Positions 1 to 9,550 are shown, numbered from the stretch's first letter. The stretch is DNA of 64,000 bases from Goodfellowiella coeruleoviolacea (GCF_024171785.1 NZ_JAMTCK010000004.1:248001-312000), one strand, 5' to 3'. Numbers and translations are program-made. The notes: generated by a model from the letters alone, not told the origin.

Positions 1-86
1 AGGCCGAACCCGTGGTGATCACCCGGCGGCGCGCGGTGCGCCGGGCCGCCTCGCGGCCGGCCGGCCCGCCCGTCGGCACCGTGTAG
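1..86 (+). CDS. rne: Ribonuclease E/G, C-terminal fragment
   Basis: Frame 3 is open from the window edge to a TAG at 84-86. The tail contains RRAASRPAGPP, a C-terminal signature I associate with actinobacterial RNase E, the single-strand endoribonuclease that processes rRNA and turns over mRNA. The position just upstream of rplU-rpmA-obgE matches M. tuberculosis, where rne precedes these genes. Only about 27 residues are visible and the catalytic S1 domain lies outside the window, so the call rests on the tail motif and synteny. A perfect 15-bp hairpin follows 31 bases after the stop. Confidence 0.7.
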   Translation, partial: AEPVVITRRRAVRRAASRPAGPPVGTV

Positions 87-117
87 CCCTGGGTAGTTCC
101 ACAGCGGAACGACCACG

Positions 118-156
118 CTGCCCCAGCACCCGCCTCAGCAACGGGTGCTGGGGCAG
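118..156 (+). terminator. Hairpin terminator after rne
   Basis: Perfect 15-bp inverted repeat: CTGCCCCAGCACCCG at 118-132 and its complement at 142-156, with a 9-nt loop. It lies 31 bases after the rne stop. There is no T tract, as is common for actinobacterial terminators. Confidence 0.75.
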
Positions 157-1040
157 TCTGCTGTCCACGGTGTTCGCACGCCCGCAGACAGCCGTGTCGG
201 GCGACAGACAGCCGTACAGGGCGGTGTCTGGCCGTCCCCTGTTTCTCGGTGCCCCCGGCTCTCGACGCCCACGGCTCTCGGCCCCCGCTGGCTCTGCGCA
301 CCCGCCGGATCTGGGTAGTCCGCCAGGGTCGGCTACCGCGCCGGGTGTGGGTACCGCGCCGGGTGTGGCGCACTCCACTGGCTGCCAGTCACGCCCCGCC
401 GGTCTGGCGGGCGGGGGCACCCCACAGTCCACCACTGGCTGCTGCTGCTGATCTGCCAAGTCCTGATCCGGTACTCCCGCGCTCCGCTCTGGCACGCGGA
501 GTTGCCAAGCTCCTCTGTGGAACGTTACCGCTCCGTTGAGGATCGTTACCGCTCCAGAAAGGAAGACCGTTGCTCCCCTACTGAGTCTGCTGGCCTCTGG
601 CTGCCCGTGTCGTTCCGCTGTCGGAAATCCGCGTCCGTTCCACTACCGCTCGTGAGTGCCCCGGAGTTGTAGCTGCGTGTTCCGCTGTGGAACGCCCGCG
701 CTCCACTTCGTTCCCTGTTGCCTCGGTCGCTCTGGTGTTCCTCGGTGCCCCACACCTCGGTGCCCCACACCTCGGTGCCCCACACCTCGGTGCCGCACGC
801 CTTCTCGGTTCCCCAGGTCGCTCTGGCGTGGCCTGTCACCCCTCCAGAGGGGCACCTGGGGCTGCTGACCAACACCGCCCCCGAAAACGTCATCAGGGGT
901 GCGGCGGGCGTTCTGGACGCTCATCCGCACACCAGGGGCTGGTCGGTGCCGAGCTGTCCCTGGTCCGTCCGGCGGTGCCACCGCTGCTCGGCTCCGGGGT
1001 GCCGGTGTCGATCCTGGTCGTGGCGGCTCAAGGCACCCCC
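157..1040. other. Long gene-free, repeat-rich spacer between rne and rplU
   Basis: About 0.9 kb with no credible gene: the reading frames here encode Pro/Arg/Ala-rich shadow proteins without domains. It holds many short repeats. These include a 15-bp tandem array at 741-797, two copies of GTTACCGCTCC near 525-556, and two CAGACAGCCGT copies near 185-215. GTTCCACAGCGGAAC at 97-111 recurs in reverse complement near 679-693. A small hairpin CCCCT-ccag-AGGGG lies near 839-852. Base composition is less GC-rich than the genes. It may be a decayed gene or a recombination-prone spacer; I cannot tell which. Confidence 0.5.
741..797 (+). repeat. 15-bp tandem repeat, three perfect copies plus one degenerate
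   Basis: The unit CTCGGTGCCCCACAC occupies 741-755, 756-770 and 771-785, with a degenerate fourth copy at 786-797. The related string CTCGGTGCCCC also appears near 246. No coding frame explains it. Confidence 0.85.
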
Positions 1041-1043
1041 GGT

Positions 1044-1114
1044 TTGACCTCTGTCCCGGCGGCCACGTAGCCTGTTACCTGGCCCGCCATCCGGTGGGCC
1101 CTGTCGTGCGTAAC
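1044..1114 (+). promoter_or_regulatory. Probable rplU promoter and structured leader
   Basis: TTGACC (1044-1049), an 18-bp spacer and TAGCCT (1068-1073) form a sigma-A type promoter. Transcription would start near 1080 and leave a leader of about 110 nt before rplU. Inside it GGCCCGCC and GGTGGGCC (1081-1100) form an 8-bp stem with a 4-nt loop, framed by GTTAC (1074-1078) and GTAAC (1110-1114). r-protein autoregulation through such a leader is known for other L21 operons; for this one it is inference. Confidence 0.5.
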
Positions 1115-1189
1115 CCGGCACCACAAGCTTTGCGGAGCCGGCGTTCGCGTGGCCCCGTCACCGTCGAGTAGCAGGAGACTTCCGTCCTG

Positions 1190-1501
1190 ATGTACGCGAT
1201 CGTCAAGACCGGCGGCAAGCAGTACAAGGTCGCTGTCGGCGACGTCGTCGAGGTCGAGAAGCTCGTCGGCGAGCCGGGCACCGAAATCACCTTCCCGGCG
1301 CTACTCGTCGTGGACGGCACTGACGTCACCGCAGACGCCGAAGCCCTGGGGAAGATCTCGGTGACTGGCAAGGTCGTCGAGCACACCAAGGGTCCCAAGA
1401 TCCGCATCCACAAGTTCAAGAACAAGACCGGTTACCACAAGCGTCAGGGTCACCGCCAGAAGCTGACCCGCGTCGAGGTCACCGGGATCACCGGCAAGTA
1501 A
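1190..1501 (+). CDS. rplU: 50S ribosomal protein L21
   Basis: Structural protein of the large ribosomal subunit that contacts 23S rRNA and L20. The 103-residue length is normal for the bacterial family. It starts with the family signature [14 protein letters not shown] and has the basic C-terminal block [12 protein letters not shown]. An AGGAGA sequence at 1173-1178 precedes the ATG. It forms a two-gene unit with rpmA 14 bases downstream, the arrangement found in nearly all bacteria, and the unit is closed by the terminator at 1838-1884. Confidence 0.98.
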   Translation: MYAIVKTGGKQYKVAVGDVVEVEKLVGEPGTEITFPALLVVDGTDVTADAEALGKISVTGKVVEHTKGPKIRIHKFKNKTGYHKRQGHRQKLTRVEVTGITGK

Positions 1502-1515
1502 GGACCTGAGCAGCC

Positions 1516-1773
1516 ATGGCACACAAAAAGGGTGCGTCCAGCTCCCGCAACGGGCGTGACTCCAACGCTCAGCGACTGGGTGTGAAGCGGTACGGCGGCC
1601 AGGTTGTCAGCGCTGGTGAGATCCTGATCCGCCAGCGCGGCACCAAGTTCCACCCCGGTGTGAACGTTGGTCGTGGCGGCGACGACACGCTGTTCGCCCT
1701 GGCCGCTGGCGCGGTCCAGTTCGGCGAGAAGCGTGGCCGCAAGACCGTGAACATCGTCCCAACCGAGGGCTGA
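1516..1773 (+). CDS. rpmA: 50S ribosomal protein L27
   Basis: L27 lies at the peptidyl-transferase centre and its N-terminal tail reaches toward the tRNA ends. The 85 residues begin [16 protein letters not shown] and contain [15 protein letters not shown] and [14 protein letters not shown], all family hallmarks. The N-terminus starts directly at the mature-type sequence, without the cleaved extension found in some Firmicutes. It is 14 bases after rplU and clearly co-transcribed with it. Confidence 0.98.
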   Translation: MAHKKGASSSRNGRDSNAQRLGVKRYGGQVVSAGEILIRQRGTKFHPGVNVGRGGDDTLFALAAGAVQFGEKRGRKTVNIVPTEG

Positions 1774-1837
1774 GACCGGCCGGACCGGTTCGTGGGCCTC
1801 TGGCCCGCCTTCTTGGGACACGTCGCAGACATCACCC

Positions 1838-1884
1838 CGGCGAGGGGCGGACCGGAATACCGGCCCGCCCCTCGCCGTTTTGTT
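1838..1884 (+). terminator. Intrinsic terminator after rplU-rpmA
   Basis: A 13-bp perfect stem, CGGCGAGGGGCGG at 1838-1850 with its complement at 1865-1877, is followed at once by TTTTGTT. ACCGG and CCGG in the loop extend the pairing. This is one of few hairpins in the window with a real T tract. It separates ribosomal-protein expression from obgE-proB. Confidence 0.88.
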
Positions 1885-1942
1885 GCAGGGTGGCTGGCAG
1901 GTGAGGACGCCGGCGGGGCCACTCGCGAGGAAAGGAAGAGCA

Positions 1943-3439
1943 GTGTCCCGATTCGTCGACCGGGTGGTGATCCACGCCGCTGCTGGTGACGGGGGCAACG
2001 GCTGTGCGTCGGTGCACCGCGAGAAGTTCAAGCCGCTGGGCGGCCCTGACGGCGGCAATGGTGGCCGGGGTGGGGACGTGGTGCTCGTCGTCGACTCCAA
2101 CGTGCACACCCTGCTGGACTTCCACTTCCGACCGCACGCCAAGGCCACCAACGGCCGGCAGGGGCAGGGCAGCCACCGGGATGGCGCCATTGGCGAGGAC
2201 CTGGAGCTGCACGTGCCCGACGGCACCGTGGTGCTGTCCGACAAGGGCGAGGTGCTGGCCGACCTGGTTGGCCACGGCACCCGTTTCGTGGCTGCCCAGG
2301 GCGGCCGCGGTGGGCTCGGCAACGCGGCGCTGGCCTCCAGGGCGCGCAAGGCACCGGGATTCGCGCTGCTCGGTGAGCCTGGCGAGGCCAGGGACCTGGT
2401 GCTGGAACTGAAGTCGGTGGCCGATGTCGGTCTCGTCGGCTTTCCCTCCGCTGGCAAGTCCTCGCTGATCTCGGTGCTCTCCGCGGCTCGGCCCAAGATC
2501 GCTGACTACCCGTTCACCACGCTGGTGCCCAACCTCGGGGTGGTGACCGCGGGGGAGACCGTGTTCACCATGGCCGACGTGCCCGGGCTGATTCCCGGTG
2601 CCAGCGCCGGCAAGGGGCTCGGCCTGGACTTCCTGCGGCACATCGAGCGGTGCGCGGTGCTGGTGCACGTGGTCGACTGCGCCACCTACGAGGCCGACCG
2701 CGACCCGGTGTCCGATGTGGACGCCCTGGAGCAGGAACTCGCGCGGTACACACCGTCGTTGGGCGGTGATCTGGCGGCGCGGCCGCGGATCGTGGTGCTC
2801 AACAAGGTTGACGTGCCCGAGGCACGTGAGCTGGCCGAGATGGTCCGGCCCGACTTCGAGGCGCGTGGCCTTGAGGTGTTCGAGGTGTCCACCGCGACCA
2901 GGGAGGGTCTGCGGGAGCTGACCTACGCGCTGGGCCGCATCGTCGAGCAGAACCGGGCCGCGCAGCCCGAACCCGAGGCGACCAGGGTGGTGTTGCGGCC
3001 GGCGGCCGTGGACGACGCCGGGTTCACGGTGGAGCCGGACCCGGACAACCCCGGGGGGTTCGTGGTGCGTGGCGACCGCCCGGAGCGCTGGGTGCGCCAG
3101 ACGAACTTCGACAACGACGAGGCCGTTGGCTACCTCGGCGACCGGCTGGCCCGGCTCGGCGTGGAGGAGATGCTGGCTGGGATGGGTGCGGTGCCCGGCT
3201 GTCCGGTGACCATCGGCAGCGTCACCTTCGACTGGGAGCCGTCCACGCCGGCGGGGGTGGCCGTGGCCATGGCTGGCCGGGGCAGCGACCCGCGCCTTGA
3301 CCGCAGCGACCGGGCCACCGCTGCCGAGCGGAAGGCGGCCAAGCAGGCGCGCCGGGCCAGCAGCGGGCCGGACAGCGAGACCGGTGAGAACAGCGAGCGG
3401 GCCGACGAGTTCGACGAGACCGACGAGGACTGGGAGTGA
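1943..3439 (+). CDS. obgE: Obg family GTPase (CgtA)
   Basis: Essential GTPase that binds the 50S subunit and couples ribosome assembly to growth and stress. The 498 residues show the Gly-rich Obg fold (about 1-160; [20 protein letters not shown]), then the G domain with [10 protein letters not shown] near residue 166, DVPGL and NKVD, and a C-terminal OCT-type domain before an acidic Ser/Glu-rich tail. I chose the GTG at 1943 because GGAAAGGAAG lies just upstream and the protein then starts [17 protein letters not shown] as in homologues; the frame stays open further upstream. Its stop overlaps the proB start (GTGA), implying coupled translation. Confidence 0.97.
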   Translation: MSRFVDRVVIHAAAGDGGNGCASVHREKFKPLGGPDGGNGGRGGDVVLVVDSNVHTLLDFHFRPHAKATNGRQGQGSHRDGAIGEDLELHVPDGTVVLSDKGEVLADLVGHGTRFVAAQGGRGGLGNAALASRARKAPGFALLGEPGEARDLVLELKSVADVGLVGFPSAGKSSLISVLSAARPKIADYPFTTLVPNLGVVTAGETVFTMADVPGLIPGASAGKGLGLDFLRHIERCAVLVHVVDCATYEADRDPVSDVDALEQELARYTPSLGGDLAARPRIVVLNKVDVPEARELAEMVRPDFEARGLEVFEVSTATREGLRELTYALGRIVEQNRAAQPEPEATRVVLRPAAVDDAGFTVEPDPDNPGGFVVRGDRPERWVRQTNFDNDEAVGYLGDRLARLGVEEMLAGMGAVPGCPVTIGSVTFDWEPSTPAGVAVAMAGRGSDPRLDRSDRATAAERKAAKQARRASSGPDSETGENSERADEFDETDEDWE

Positions 3440-4572
3440 CCGAGGTCCTTTCCGAGTTGTCCCCGGCCAGGAAGGCGGTGGCGGCTGCCAGTCGGGTCGT
3501 GGTCAAGGTCGGGTCGTCGTCGTTGACCACGGCGGCGGGTGGCCTTGCCCCCGCCCGGTTGAACGCACTGGTGGACGCCATCGCCAGTCGGCAGGAGCGG
3601 GGCAGCCAGATCGTGCTGGTCTCCTCGGGCGCCATTGCCGCGGGGCTGGCCCCGCTCGGTGTGCAGCGCCGGCCGAAGGACCTGGCCACCCAGCAGGCGG
3701 CCGCCAGCGTCGGGCAACTGGCGCTGGCCCACGCCTATGCCGCTTCGTTCGAGCGGTATCACCTGACCGTGGGTCAGGTGCTGTTGACCGCTGACGACGT
3801 GGTGCGGCGCTCGCACTACCGCAACGCCCAGCGCACGCTGTCCCGGCTGTTGGCGCTCGGTGTGGTGCCCGTGGTCAACGAGAACGACACCGTGGCCACC
3901 GACGAGATCCGGTTCGGTGACAACGACCGGCTGGCGGCGCTGGTAGCCCACCTGGTCATGGCTGACGCGTTGATCCTGCTGTCCGATGTGGACTCGCTGT
4001 ACGACGGTGATCCGCGCAAGGGCGACGCGCGGCGGATCGCCGAGGTGACGGGTCCGTCCGATGTGGAGGGTGTGCGGGCCGGCAGGACCGGTGCGTCCGG
4101 TTTGGGCACCGGGGGGATGGCGTCCAAACTGGCCGCGGCCCGGTTGGCCGCGTCCGCGGGTATCCCGGTGTTGTTGGCCTCGGCGGAGCAGGCGGCGGCC
4201 GCGCTGGGCCCGGCTGATGTGGGCACCGCGTTCGCGGTGACCGGGCCTCGGCTGTCGGCCCGCCGGTTCTGGCTCGGTCACGCGGCCGGTGCCGCAGGCC
4301 GGCTGTGGCTGGACGACGGGGCGGTGACCGCGGTGGTGCGCGGCCGGCGGTCCCTGCTGGCCGCCGGGATCACCGCGGTGGACGGGGAGTTCGACGCGGG
4401 CGACGTGGTGGAACTGGTGGACGTCGAGGACAGGGTGGTCGCGCGGGGCGTGGTCGCCTTCGACGCCGAGGAACTGCCGGCCCTCATCGGCCGCTCCAGC
4501 CACGAGTTGCCACCGGAACAGCGGCGCGAGGTCGTGCACGCCGACGACCTGGTACCGCTGCGCTTCCTGTGA
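3436..4572 (+). CDS. proB: Glutamate 5-kinase
   Basis: Catalyses ATP-dependent phosphorylation of glutamate, the first and feedback-controlled step of proline synthesis. The 378 residues hold an amino-acid-kinase domain ([10 protein letters not shown] near residue 20, [29 protein letters not shown]) and a C-terminal PUA domain from about residue 285 ([13 protein letters not shown]). The GTG start shares bases with the obgE stop. The partner gene proA is 2.9 kb downstream, separated by the divergent recQ-like gene, so proB and proA are probably transcribed separately. Confidence 0.97.
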   Translation: MTEVLSELSPARKAVAAASRVVVKVGSSSLTTAAGGLAPARLNALVDAIASRQERGSQIVLVSSGAIAAGLAPLGVQRRPKDLATQQAAASVGQLALAHAYAASFERYHLTVGQVLLTADDVVRRSHYRNAQRTLSRLLALGVVPVVNENDTVATDEIRFGDNDRLAALVAHLVMADALILLSDVDSLYDGDPRKGDARRIAEVTGPSDVEGVRAGRTGASGLGTGGMASKLAAARLAASAGIPVLLASAEQAAAALGPADVGTAFAVTGPRLSARRFWLGHAAGAAGRLWLDDGAVTAVVRGRRSLLAAGITAVDGEFDAGDVVELVDVEDRVVARGVVAFDAEELPALIGRSSHELPPEQRREVVHADDLVPLRFL

Positions 4573-5075
4573 CCTGCTGTGCCGGTACCCGATGCGGCGT
4601 TCGCGTGGGGCCGACCGGGACGACTCCGGCTGCCCAACGCAGCCGTACTGCTCGAACAGCCTGATCCAGCGTGTCGCTGGGCCACATTCCAGAGACCCCG
4701 CCTGCCCAGCCCCCACCCACCACCGGGGGGCGAGCCCTGCTCCAGCCTAGTCGTTCCCGGTGCGTGGTGGTGCTCGCGGAGCCATGGCTGTGGACAACCA
4801 CCAGGGTTGTGGACAACCTGCTCATCGGACGAGTGAATCCAACGGTGGTCCACCGCAGACGTACTAGGGTGGGCGGATTGCTGGTCGGACAACGGCGAGG
4901 CATCGGTTGGCCAGTGGCGCGGCCATCGGCGGGTGGTGCGCGGTCAGCGACCACACGGTGACCCGTCGCGCGTGTTCCGCCAGTACAGCTCCGCACGTCA
5001 GCCGCGCACGAGCAGTTGGGCGCAGGGGCCTTGGTCGGCGGGGAGCGGTCCCCACGACGGCCGTGGCCGGACCGG
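4573..5075. other. Gene-free spacer between convergent proB and recQ-like gene
   Basis: About 500 bases with no supportable gene. It contains two DnaA-box sequences (4789-4816, listed separately) and a TAGGGT hexamer near 4865 with no good start codon after it. I see no clear hairpin terminator for either flanking gene. Confidence 0.5.
4789..4816 (-). promoter_or_regulatory. Pair of DnaA boxes
   Basis: TGTGGACAA occurs at 4789-4797 and again at 4808-4816. Each is the exact reverse complement of TTGTCCACA, the actinobacterial DnaA-box consensus. Both have the same orientation and start 19 bp apart. This is not oriC: dnaA and dnaN are not here. A DnaA titration or transcription-control site is possible. 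Confidence 0.6.
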
Positions 5076-7286
5076 TCAGCTCGTGCTGGCCAGGGCGAAC
5101 GGCAACACGGCCGGAGCGCCGGCCCGGCGCAGGAGCCGGGCGGCCACCGTCATGGTCCAGCCGCTGTCCACCTGATCGTCCACCAACAGCACCGGACCCT
5201 CCACAGTGGACAACCGGGTGGCGAGGCCGTCCGGCAGGCTCAGCGCGTGCCACACCTCGGCCAGCCGTTGGGCGCTGTTGGCTCGCCGCGCCGGGCCGGG
5301 CCGGCGGGTCAGGCCGCCCAGCAGCGGCAGCCGGCCAATGGCCGCCAGTCGCTCGCCGAGACTCGCCACCAGCTGTGGCCGGCGGTGCGAGCCGACGGTG
5401 ACCACGCCCACCGGTCGCGCGGCCCAGTCCCAGGCCGCCAGCACCTGAACGCACGCCGCCACCAGATCCTCGGGCAGCGCACCGTCCACCGCCTGCCCGT
5501 CGGCTGACTCCGCCAGCACGGCACGCAACCGAGTGCCCCAGCCGATGTCGGTCAGCCGCCCCAGCACCCGCCCCGGGGCGGCGTTCTCGGCCGGCCCGAT
5601 GCGTCCGGACACCGGCACCCCCAGCGCTGCCATGCCGGTGGGCCACTGCCGGCGGGGAGCCAGGTCAACACCGGGGCGGCGCAGCCGCTCCCCGGCCGCC
5701 GTGGCCGCGCCCGCAGACACCTCCGCCGACAACCGCTGTCCCGTGCAGTTGTCGCACCGGCCACAGGGGCGCGCGTGCGGGTCGTCCAGCTGGCGCAGCA
5801 GGAACTCCATCCGACAACCAGAAGTGGCCAGGTAGTCGAGCATGGCCTGCTGTTCGGCCTGACGAGCCGAGGCGATCCGGCGGTACCGGTCGGCGTCGTA
5901 GTGCCAGGGCACTCCCGTGGACTCCCACCCGCCGCGGACGCGCCGCACGGCGCCGTCCACGTCGAGCACCTTGAGCACCACCTCCAGCCGGGTGCGGGAG
6001 AGGTCGACCCGGGGTTCGAGCGCCGCGGTGGACAGCGGCCGGTTCGCCTCGGCCAACACGGCCAGCACCTGGCGCACCACGCGCTCGGCGGGAAACGCCA
6101 GGGAACCGAAGTAGGCCCAGATGTCCTGGTCCTCCGCGCCAGGCAACAACACCACCTCGGCACGTCGCACCCCGCGCCCGGCCCGGCCGATCTGCTGGTA
6201 GTAGGCGATGGGCGAGGCGGGTGCGCCGAGGTGCACCACGAAGCCCAGATCGGGTTTGTCGAAGCCCATGCCCAGCGCGGAGGTGGCCACCAGGGCCTTG
6301 ACCCGGTTCGCCAGCAGGTCCTGCTCGGCACGCTCCCGATCGGCCGGATCGGTCTGCCCGGAGTACGCGGTCACCGCGAACCCGCGGTCCCGCAGGAACG
6401 CGGCCACCTCCTCGGCGGCCGCCACCGTGAGGGTGTAGATGATTCCCGAGCCGGGAAGTTCGGTCAGGTGTTCGGCCAGCCAGCCCAGCCGGGCCTCGGC
6501 CGTGGGCAGCCGCAGCGCGGACAGCCGCAGGCTCTCCCGGTCCAGTGGACCCCGCAGCACCAGCGTGCCGGCCCCGTTGTCGAAGGACGTGGACGACCCG
6601 TCGACGGTGTCCCGGGGATCGCGGTGCGACAGCTGGTCACCGTCGGAGCCGGTGGCGGTGCCACTGGTGGTGCCGGTGAGCAGCACATCGGCCACGTCAC
6701 GCACCACCCGGTCGTTCGCGGTCGCCGTGGTCGCCAGCACCGGCACCCCGTCCGGCAGGTCGGCGAGCAGCGTGCGCAGCCGGCGGTAGTCAGGGCGGAA
6801 GTCGTGGCCCCAGTCGGACACGCAGTGCGCCTCGTCCACCACGAGCAGGCCGGCCGACGCGGTCAGCCTCGGCAGCACGGAGTCGCGGAAGTCCGGGTTG
6901 TTCAGCCGCTCCGGACTGACCAGCAGGACGTCGACCTCACCGGCGGCCACCTGGTCCCGCACCGCTGCCCACTCGTCCTGGTTGGCCGAGTTGATGGTGG
7001 CGGCGTGCACACCCGCCCGTGCGGCGGAGGCCACCTGGTTGCGCATCAGGGCCAGCAGTGGGGAGATGAGCACGGTCGGTCCGGCCCCGAGTTCCCGGAG
7101 CAGGGCCGTGGCGACGAAGTACACCGCTGACTTGCCCCACCCCGTGCGCTGCACCACCAGCGCGCGCCTGCGCTGAGCCACCAGTGCGTGGATCGCCGTC
7201 CACTGGTCGGGGCGCAGTCGCGCGTGGGGACCGGCCAGGGCGCGCAGTCGGTGCTCGGCCAGTTCCCGGAGTGCCTGTTCGTCCAC
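5076..7286 (-). CDS. recQ: RecQ-family ATP-dependent DNA helicase with C-terminal PRTase-like domain
   Basis: Predicted 3'-5' DNA helicase for recombination and repair. The 736-residue protein has Walker A TGWGKS at residues 48-53, DEAH in [19 protein letters not shown], motif V/VI segments [13 protein letters not shown] and [11 protein letters not shown], and a zinc-type cluster ending CGRCDNC. Instead of an HRDC domain, the last 110 or so residues contain [17 protein letters not shown], which resembles the PRPP loop of ComF-like phosphoribosyltransferases. GTG 7286 is chosen by homology; an in-frame ATG at 7304 is the alternative. A 13-bp inverted repeat lies just upstream. The frame also runs antisense through proA; I ignore that extension. 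Confidence 0.9.
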   Translation of the reverse strand: MDEQALRELAEHRLRALAGPHARLRPDQWTAIHALVAQRRRALVVQRTGWGKSAVYFVATALLRELGAGPTVLISPLLALMRNQVASAARAGVHAATINSANQDEWAAVRDQVAAGEVDVLLVSPERLNNPDFRDSVLPRLTASAGLLVVDEAHCVSDWGHDFRPDYRRLRTLLADLPDGVPVLATTATANDRVVRDVADVLLTGTTSGTATGSDGDQLSHRDPRDTVDGSSTSFDNGAGTLVLRGPLDRESLRLSALRLPTAEARLGWLAEHLTELPGSGIIYTLTVAAAEEVAAFLRDRGFAVTAYSGQTDPADRERAEQDLLANRVKALVATSALGMGFDKPDLGFVVHLGAPASPIAYYQQIGRAGRGVRRAEVVLLPGAEDQDIWAYFGSLAFPAERVVRQVLAVLAEANRPLSTAALEPRVDLSRTRLEVVLKVLDVDGAVRRVRGGWESTGVPWHYDADRYRRIASARQAEQQAMLDYLATSGCRMEFLLRQLDDPHARPCGRCDNCTGQRLSAEVSAGAATAAGERLRRPGVDLAPRRQWPTGMAALGVPVSGRIGPAENAAPGRVLGRLTDIGWGTRLRAVLAESADGQAVDGALPEDLVAACVQVLAAWDWAARPVGVVTVGSHRRPQLVASLGERLAAIGRLPLLGGLTRRPGPARRANSAQRLAEVWHALSLPDGLATRLSTVEGPVLLVDDQVDSGWTMTVAARLLRRAGAPAVLPFALASTS

Positions 7287-7312
7287 CCCCCATCCATACC
7301 GCATCCCTCTGC

Positions 7313-7345
7313 GTCTGGTGGACACGGTGCGGGTGTCCACCAGAC
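7313..7345 (-). promoter_or_regulatory. 13-bp inverted repeat upstream of recQ-like gene
   Basis: GTCTGGTGGACAC (7313-7325) and its exact complement (7333-7345) are separated by 7 nt. It lies 9 to 27 bases upstream of the possible recQ starts and 80 bases from proA. It could be a repressor operator or a hairpin in the recQ leader. It does not match the actinobacterial LexA box. Confidence 0.55.
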
Positions 7346-7424
7346 ACGGTTGCCGGGTGTCTGCTGGGCCGGGCCAACCGATATCGCGGCGACGACGTTC
7401 GGCCAGACGCCGTAGGCTTTCCCC

Positions 7425-8750
7425 GTGAGCACCGCGACCGCCAACGCTGACCTCGCCCAGACCAGCAACTCCGGGGACGACCTGCGCGAACAGGTCCACG
7501 CCGCGGCCAGTCGAGCCCGGATCGCAGCGGCTGAGCTGGTCATGGCGACCAGACAGCAGAAGGACAGCGCGCTGCACGCGATGGCCGACGCGCTCACCGA
7601 GCGGGCCGGCGAGGTGCTCACGGCCAACCGGGCCGACCTGGACGCGGGGCGGGCCGCGGGCCTGTCCGAGGCACTGCTGGACCGGCTCACCCTGACCGAG
7701 CAGCGCATCGCCGGCGTGGCCGAAGGGCTGCGCGGGCTCGCGGGGCTGCCTGATCCCGTTGGCGAGTCGGTGCGCGGCGGGGTGCTGCCCAACGGGTTGG
7801 AGCTGCGGCAGATCCGGGTGCCCCTGGGGGTGGTCGGAATGGTGTACGAGGGACGCCCCAACGTCACGGTCGACGCCGCCGGCCTCACCCTGAAGTCCGG
7901 CAACGCCGTGCTGCTGCGCGGCTCGTCCTCGGCCGAGCAGTCCAACACCGCGCTGGTGGCCATCCTGCGTGACGCCGTCGCCGCGGCGGGGCTGCCCGCG
8001 GACGCGGTGCAGTTGCTGCCCTGCCACGACCGGGCCTCGGTGCGTCACCTGATCACCGCGAGGGGACTGGTCGACCTGGTCATCCCGCGCGGCGGGGCCG
8101 GCCTGATCGCCGCGGTGGTGGAGCAGGCCACCGTGCCCACGGTGGAGACCGGGGTGGGCAACTGCCACGTTGTCGTGGACGCCACCGCTGACCTCGACCA
8201 GGCCGAGCAGATCGTGGTCAACTCCAAGGCCAGGCGCCCGAGCGTGTGCAACTCGGCCGAGACGCTGCTGGTGCACGCCGACGTGGCCGAGCAGTTCGTG
8301 CCCAGGATCGTTGGCGCACTGCGCGCCGCCGGGGTCACCGTGCACGCCGACGAGAGGTTCGCCGCACTGGCCGGGGACGTGGAGTCGGGCGTGGTGCCGG
8401 CGGTGGACGCTGACTGGGACACCGAGTACCTCTCCCTGGACATCGCGGCGAAGGTCGTTGACTCGCTGGACGAGGCGATCCGGCACATCGCCGCCCACGG
8501 AAGCGGCCACACCGAGGCCATCGTCACCTCGGATGTGCGCTCGGCCAGGCAGTTCACCGCCCGGGTGGACGCCGCAGCCGTGATGGTCAACGCCTCCACC
8601 GCGTTCACCGACGGCGGCGAGTTCGGCATGGGGGCCGAGATCGGCATCTCCACGCAGAAGCTGCACGCCAGGGGGCCGATGGGGCTGCCGGAACTGACCT
8701 CCACCAAGTGGGTGCTCTGGGGCGACGGCCACGTGCGCGGCAAGTCCTGA
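7425..8750 (+). CDS. proA: Glutamate-5-semialdehyde dehydrogenase (gamma-glutamyl phosphate reductase)
   Basis: Second enzyme of proline synthesis; reduces gamma-glutamyl phosphate with NADPH. The 441 residues carry the ALDH-like fold with the catalytic cysteine (residue 275) in [12 protein letters not shown], plus the family strings [14 protein letters not shown] and [12 protein letters not shown]. The GTG start is supported by a TAGGCT -10 box at 7413-7418 exactly 6 nt upstream, which implies a leaderless mRNA. The N-terminus is about 20 residues longer than many homologues. It stands alone, between the divergent recQ-like gene and a TetR gene. Confidence 0.97.
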   Translation: MSTATANADLAQTSNSGDDLREQVHAAASRARIAAAELVMATRQQKDSALHAMADALTERAGEVLTANRADLDAGRAAGLSEALLDRLTLTEQRIAGVAEGLRGLAGLPDPVGESVRGGVLPNGLELRQIRVPLGVVGMVYEGRPNVTVDAAGLTLKSGNAVLLRGSSSAEQSNTALVAILRDAVAAAGLPADAVQLLPCHDRASVRHLITARGLVDLVIPRGGAGLIAAVVEQATVPTVETGVGNCHVVVDATADLDQAEQIVVNSKARRPSVCNSAETLLVHADVAEQFVPRIVGALRAAGVTVHADERFAALAGDVESGVVPAVDADWDTEYLSLDIAAKVVDSLDEAIRHIAAHGSGHTEAIVTSDVRSARQFTARVDAAAVMVNASTAFTDGGEFGMGAEIGISTQKLHARGPMGLPELTSTKWVLWGDGHVRGKS

Positions 8751-8831
8751 GGCGAGCCCCTGGACCGGCCGGTCGTTCGTGGCGAGCGGGCCGGCCCGCC
8801 GACCCTCCTGGCGTTGCCCGTCACGGAACCG

Positions 8832-8876
8832 TAGGTTCTTGCCGACATGCTCGGGCGGGAGAAGGGCAGCGCGTGA
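8832..8876 (+). promoter_or_regulatory. -10 box and 9-residue upstream ORF before the TetR gene
   Basis: TAGGTT at 8832-8837 is followed after 9 nt by an ATG (8847) that opens a nine-residue frame whose TGA (8874-8876) overlaps the GTG start of the TetR gene at 8873. GGGAGAAGGG inside the small frame serves as the TetR ribosome site. Translational coupling is inferred. Confidence 0.4.
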
Positions 8877-9466
8877 CGGAGGGCCGTGAACCACCGGCGC
8901 GGCGCCGGGACGCCGCGGCCACCCGAGCTGCCCTGCTGGCCGCCGCCACCGAACTGTTCAACGAACGCGGCTTCGACCGCGCCACCGTGCGGGACATCGC
9001 CGAGCGCGCCGGGGTCAACCAGGCGCTGCTGTTCCGGTACTTCGGCACCAAGGACGAGTTGTTCGCGCTGGTCATCGCGAACCGGAGCCGGGAGCTGATC
9101 AACAGCGCGCCTCCTGAGCGGCTCGTCGGGCGTACGCTGGACTTGTTGCTCGACCCGGACTCGCCCAAGCGCAGTGCGAACCCCTTGGTGGCGCTGTTGC
9201 GCTCGAGCAGCCACGACGAGGCGGCGGCGGCGATCCGAGCGGAACTCGGGGATGAGTACACGGGCGCGCTTGCCGCGCTGACCGGCGCCGAGGACGCGGA
9301 CGTGCGTGCCGTGCTGGTGCTGGCCTGGCTGCTGGGCATCGGTCTGCTGCGCTCGGTGCTCCCCACGGAGCCGCTGGCCAGCGCGGACCCCCAGGCCGTC
9401 CGCGACCACGTGCTGCGGGCGGTGCGCACGCTGCTGGAACGGGTGGACATCCGACCAGGCGAGTGA
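8873..9466 (+). CDS. TetR family transcriptional regulator
   Basis: A 197-residue repressor-type protein. Residues about 8-55 form the TetR helix-turn-helix ([26 protein letters not shown], then [12 protein letters not shown]). The C-terminal half is an all-helical ligand domain with no recognisable ligand motif. The GTG start follows GGGAGAAGGG. The next gene in the same direction is the P450, whose promoter carries a TetR-style palindrome, so P450/ferredoxin control is the likely job. The ligand is unknown. Confidence 0.9.
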   Translation: MTEGREPPARRRDAAATRAALLAAATELFNERGFDRATVRDIAERAGVNQALLFRYFGTKDELFALVIANRSRELINSAPPERLVGRTLDLLLDPDSPKRSANPLVALLRSSSHDEAAAAIRAELGDEYTGALAALTGAEDADVRAVLVLAWLLGIGLLRSVLPTEPLASADPQAVRDHVLRAVRTLLERVDIRPGE

Positions 9467-9496
9467 GCGGCCAGGTGTGCGCTGTGGAGTGAGCCA

Positions 9497-9550
9497 TTGA
9501 CGTTGCGTGGTCAAAACTCTATTGTCCGGCAATGTAAGCGAGTGCTTACA
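9497..9550 (+). promoter_or_regulatory. P450 promoter with two palindromic operators
   Basis: TTGACG (9497-9502), a 17-bp spacer and TATTGT (9520-9525) make a near-ideal promoter. Immediately downstream is the perfect 18-bp palindrome TGTAAGC-gagt-GCTTACA (9533-9550). The -35 region itself lies in a second inverted repeat, TTGAC-N8-GTCAA (9497-9514). The arrangement fits repression by the adjacent TetR protein. Confidence 0.75.

Noticed and set aside
741-797. CRISPR-like array
   Set aside because: Units are contiguous 15-mers without spacers and no cas genes are present.
157-1190. Several 60-130 residue frames in the rne-rplU spacer
   Set aside because: They read through tandem repeats on both strands and give Pro/Arg-rich products with no family resemblance.
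4789-4816. Chromosomal replication origin
   Set aside because: Only two DnaA boxes, no AT-rich unwinding region and no dnaA, dnaN or gyr genes nearby.
7305-8894. Long minus-strand extension of the RecQ-like frame through proA
   Set aside because: High GC in third positions keeps antisense frames open. The extension has no domain, and the helicase fold begins at about 7286.
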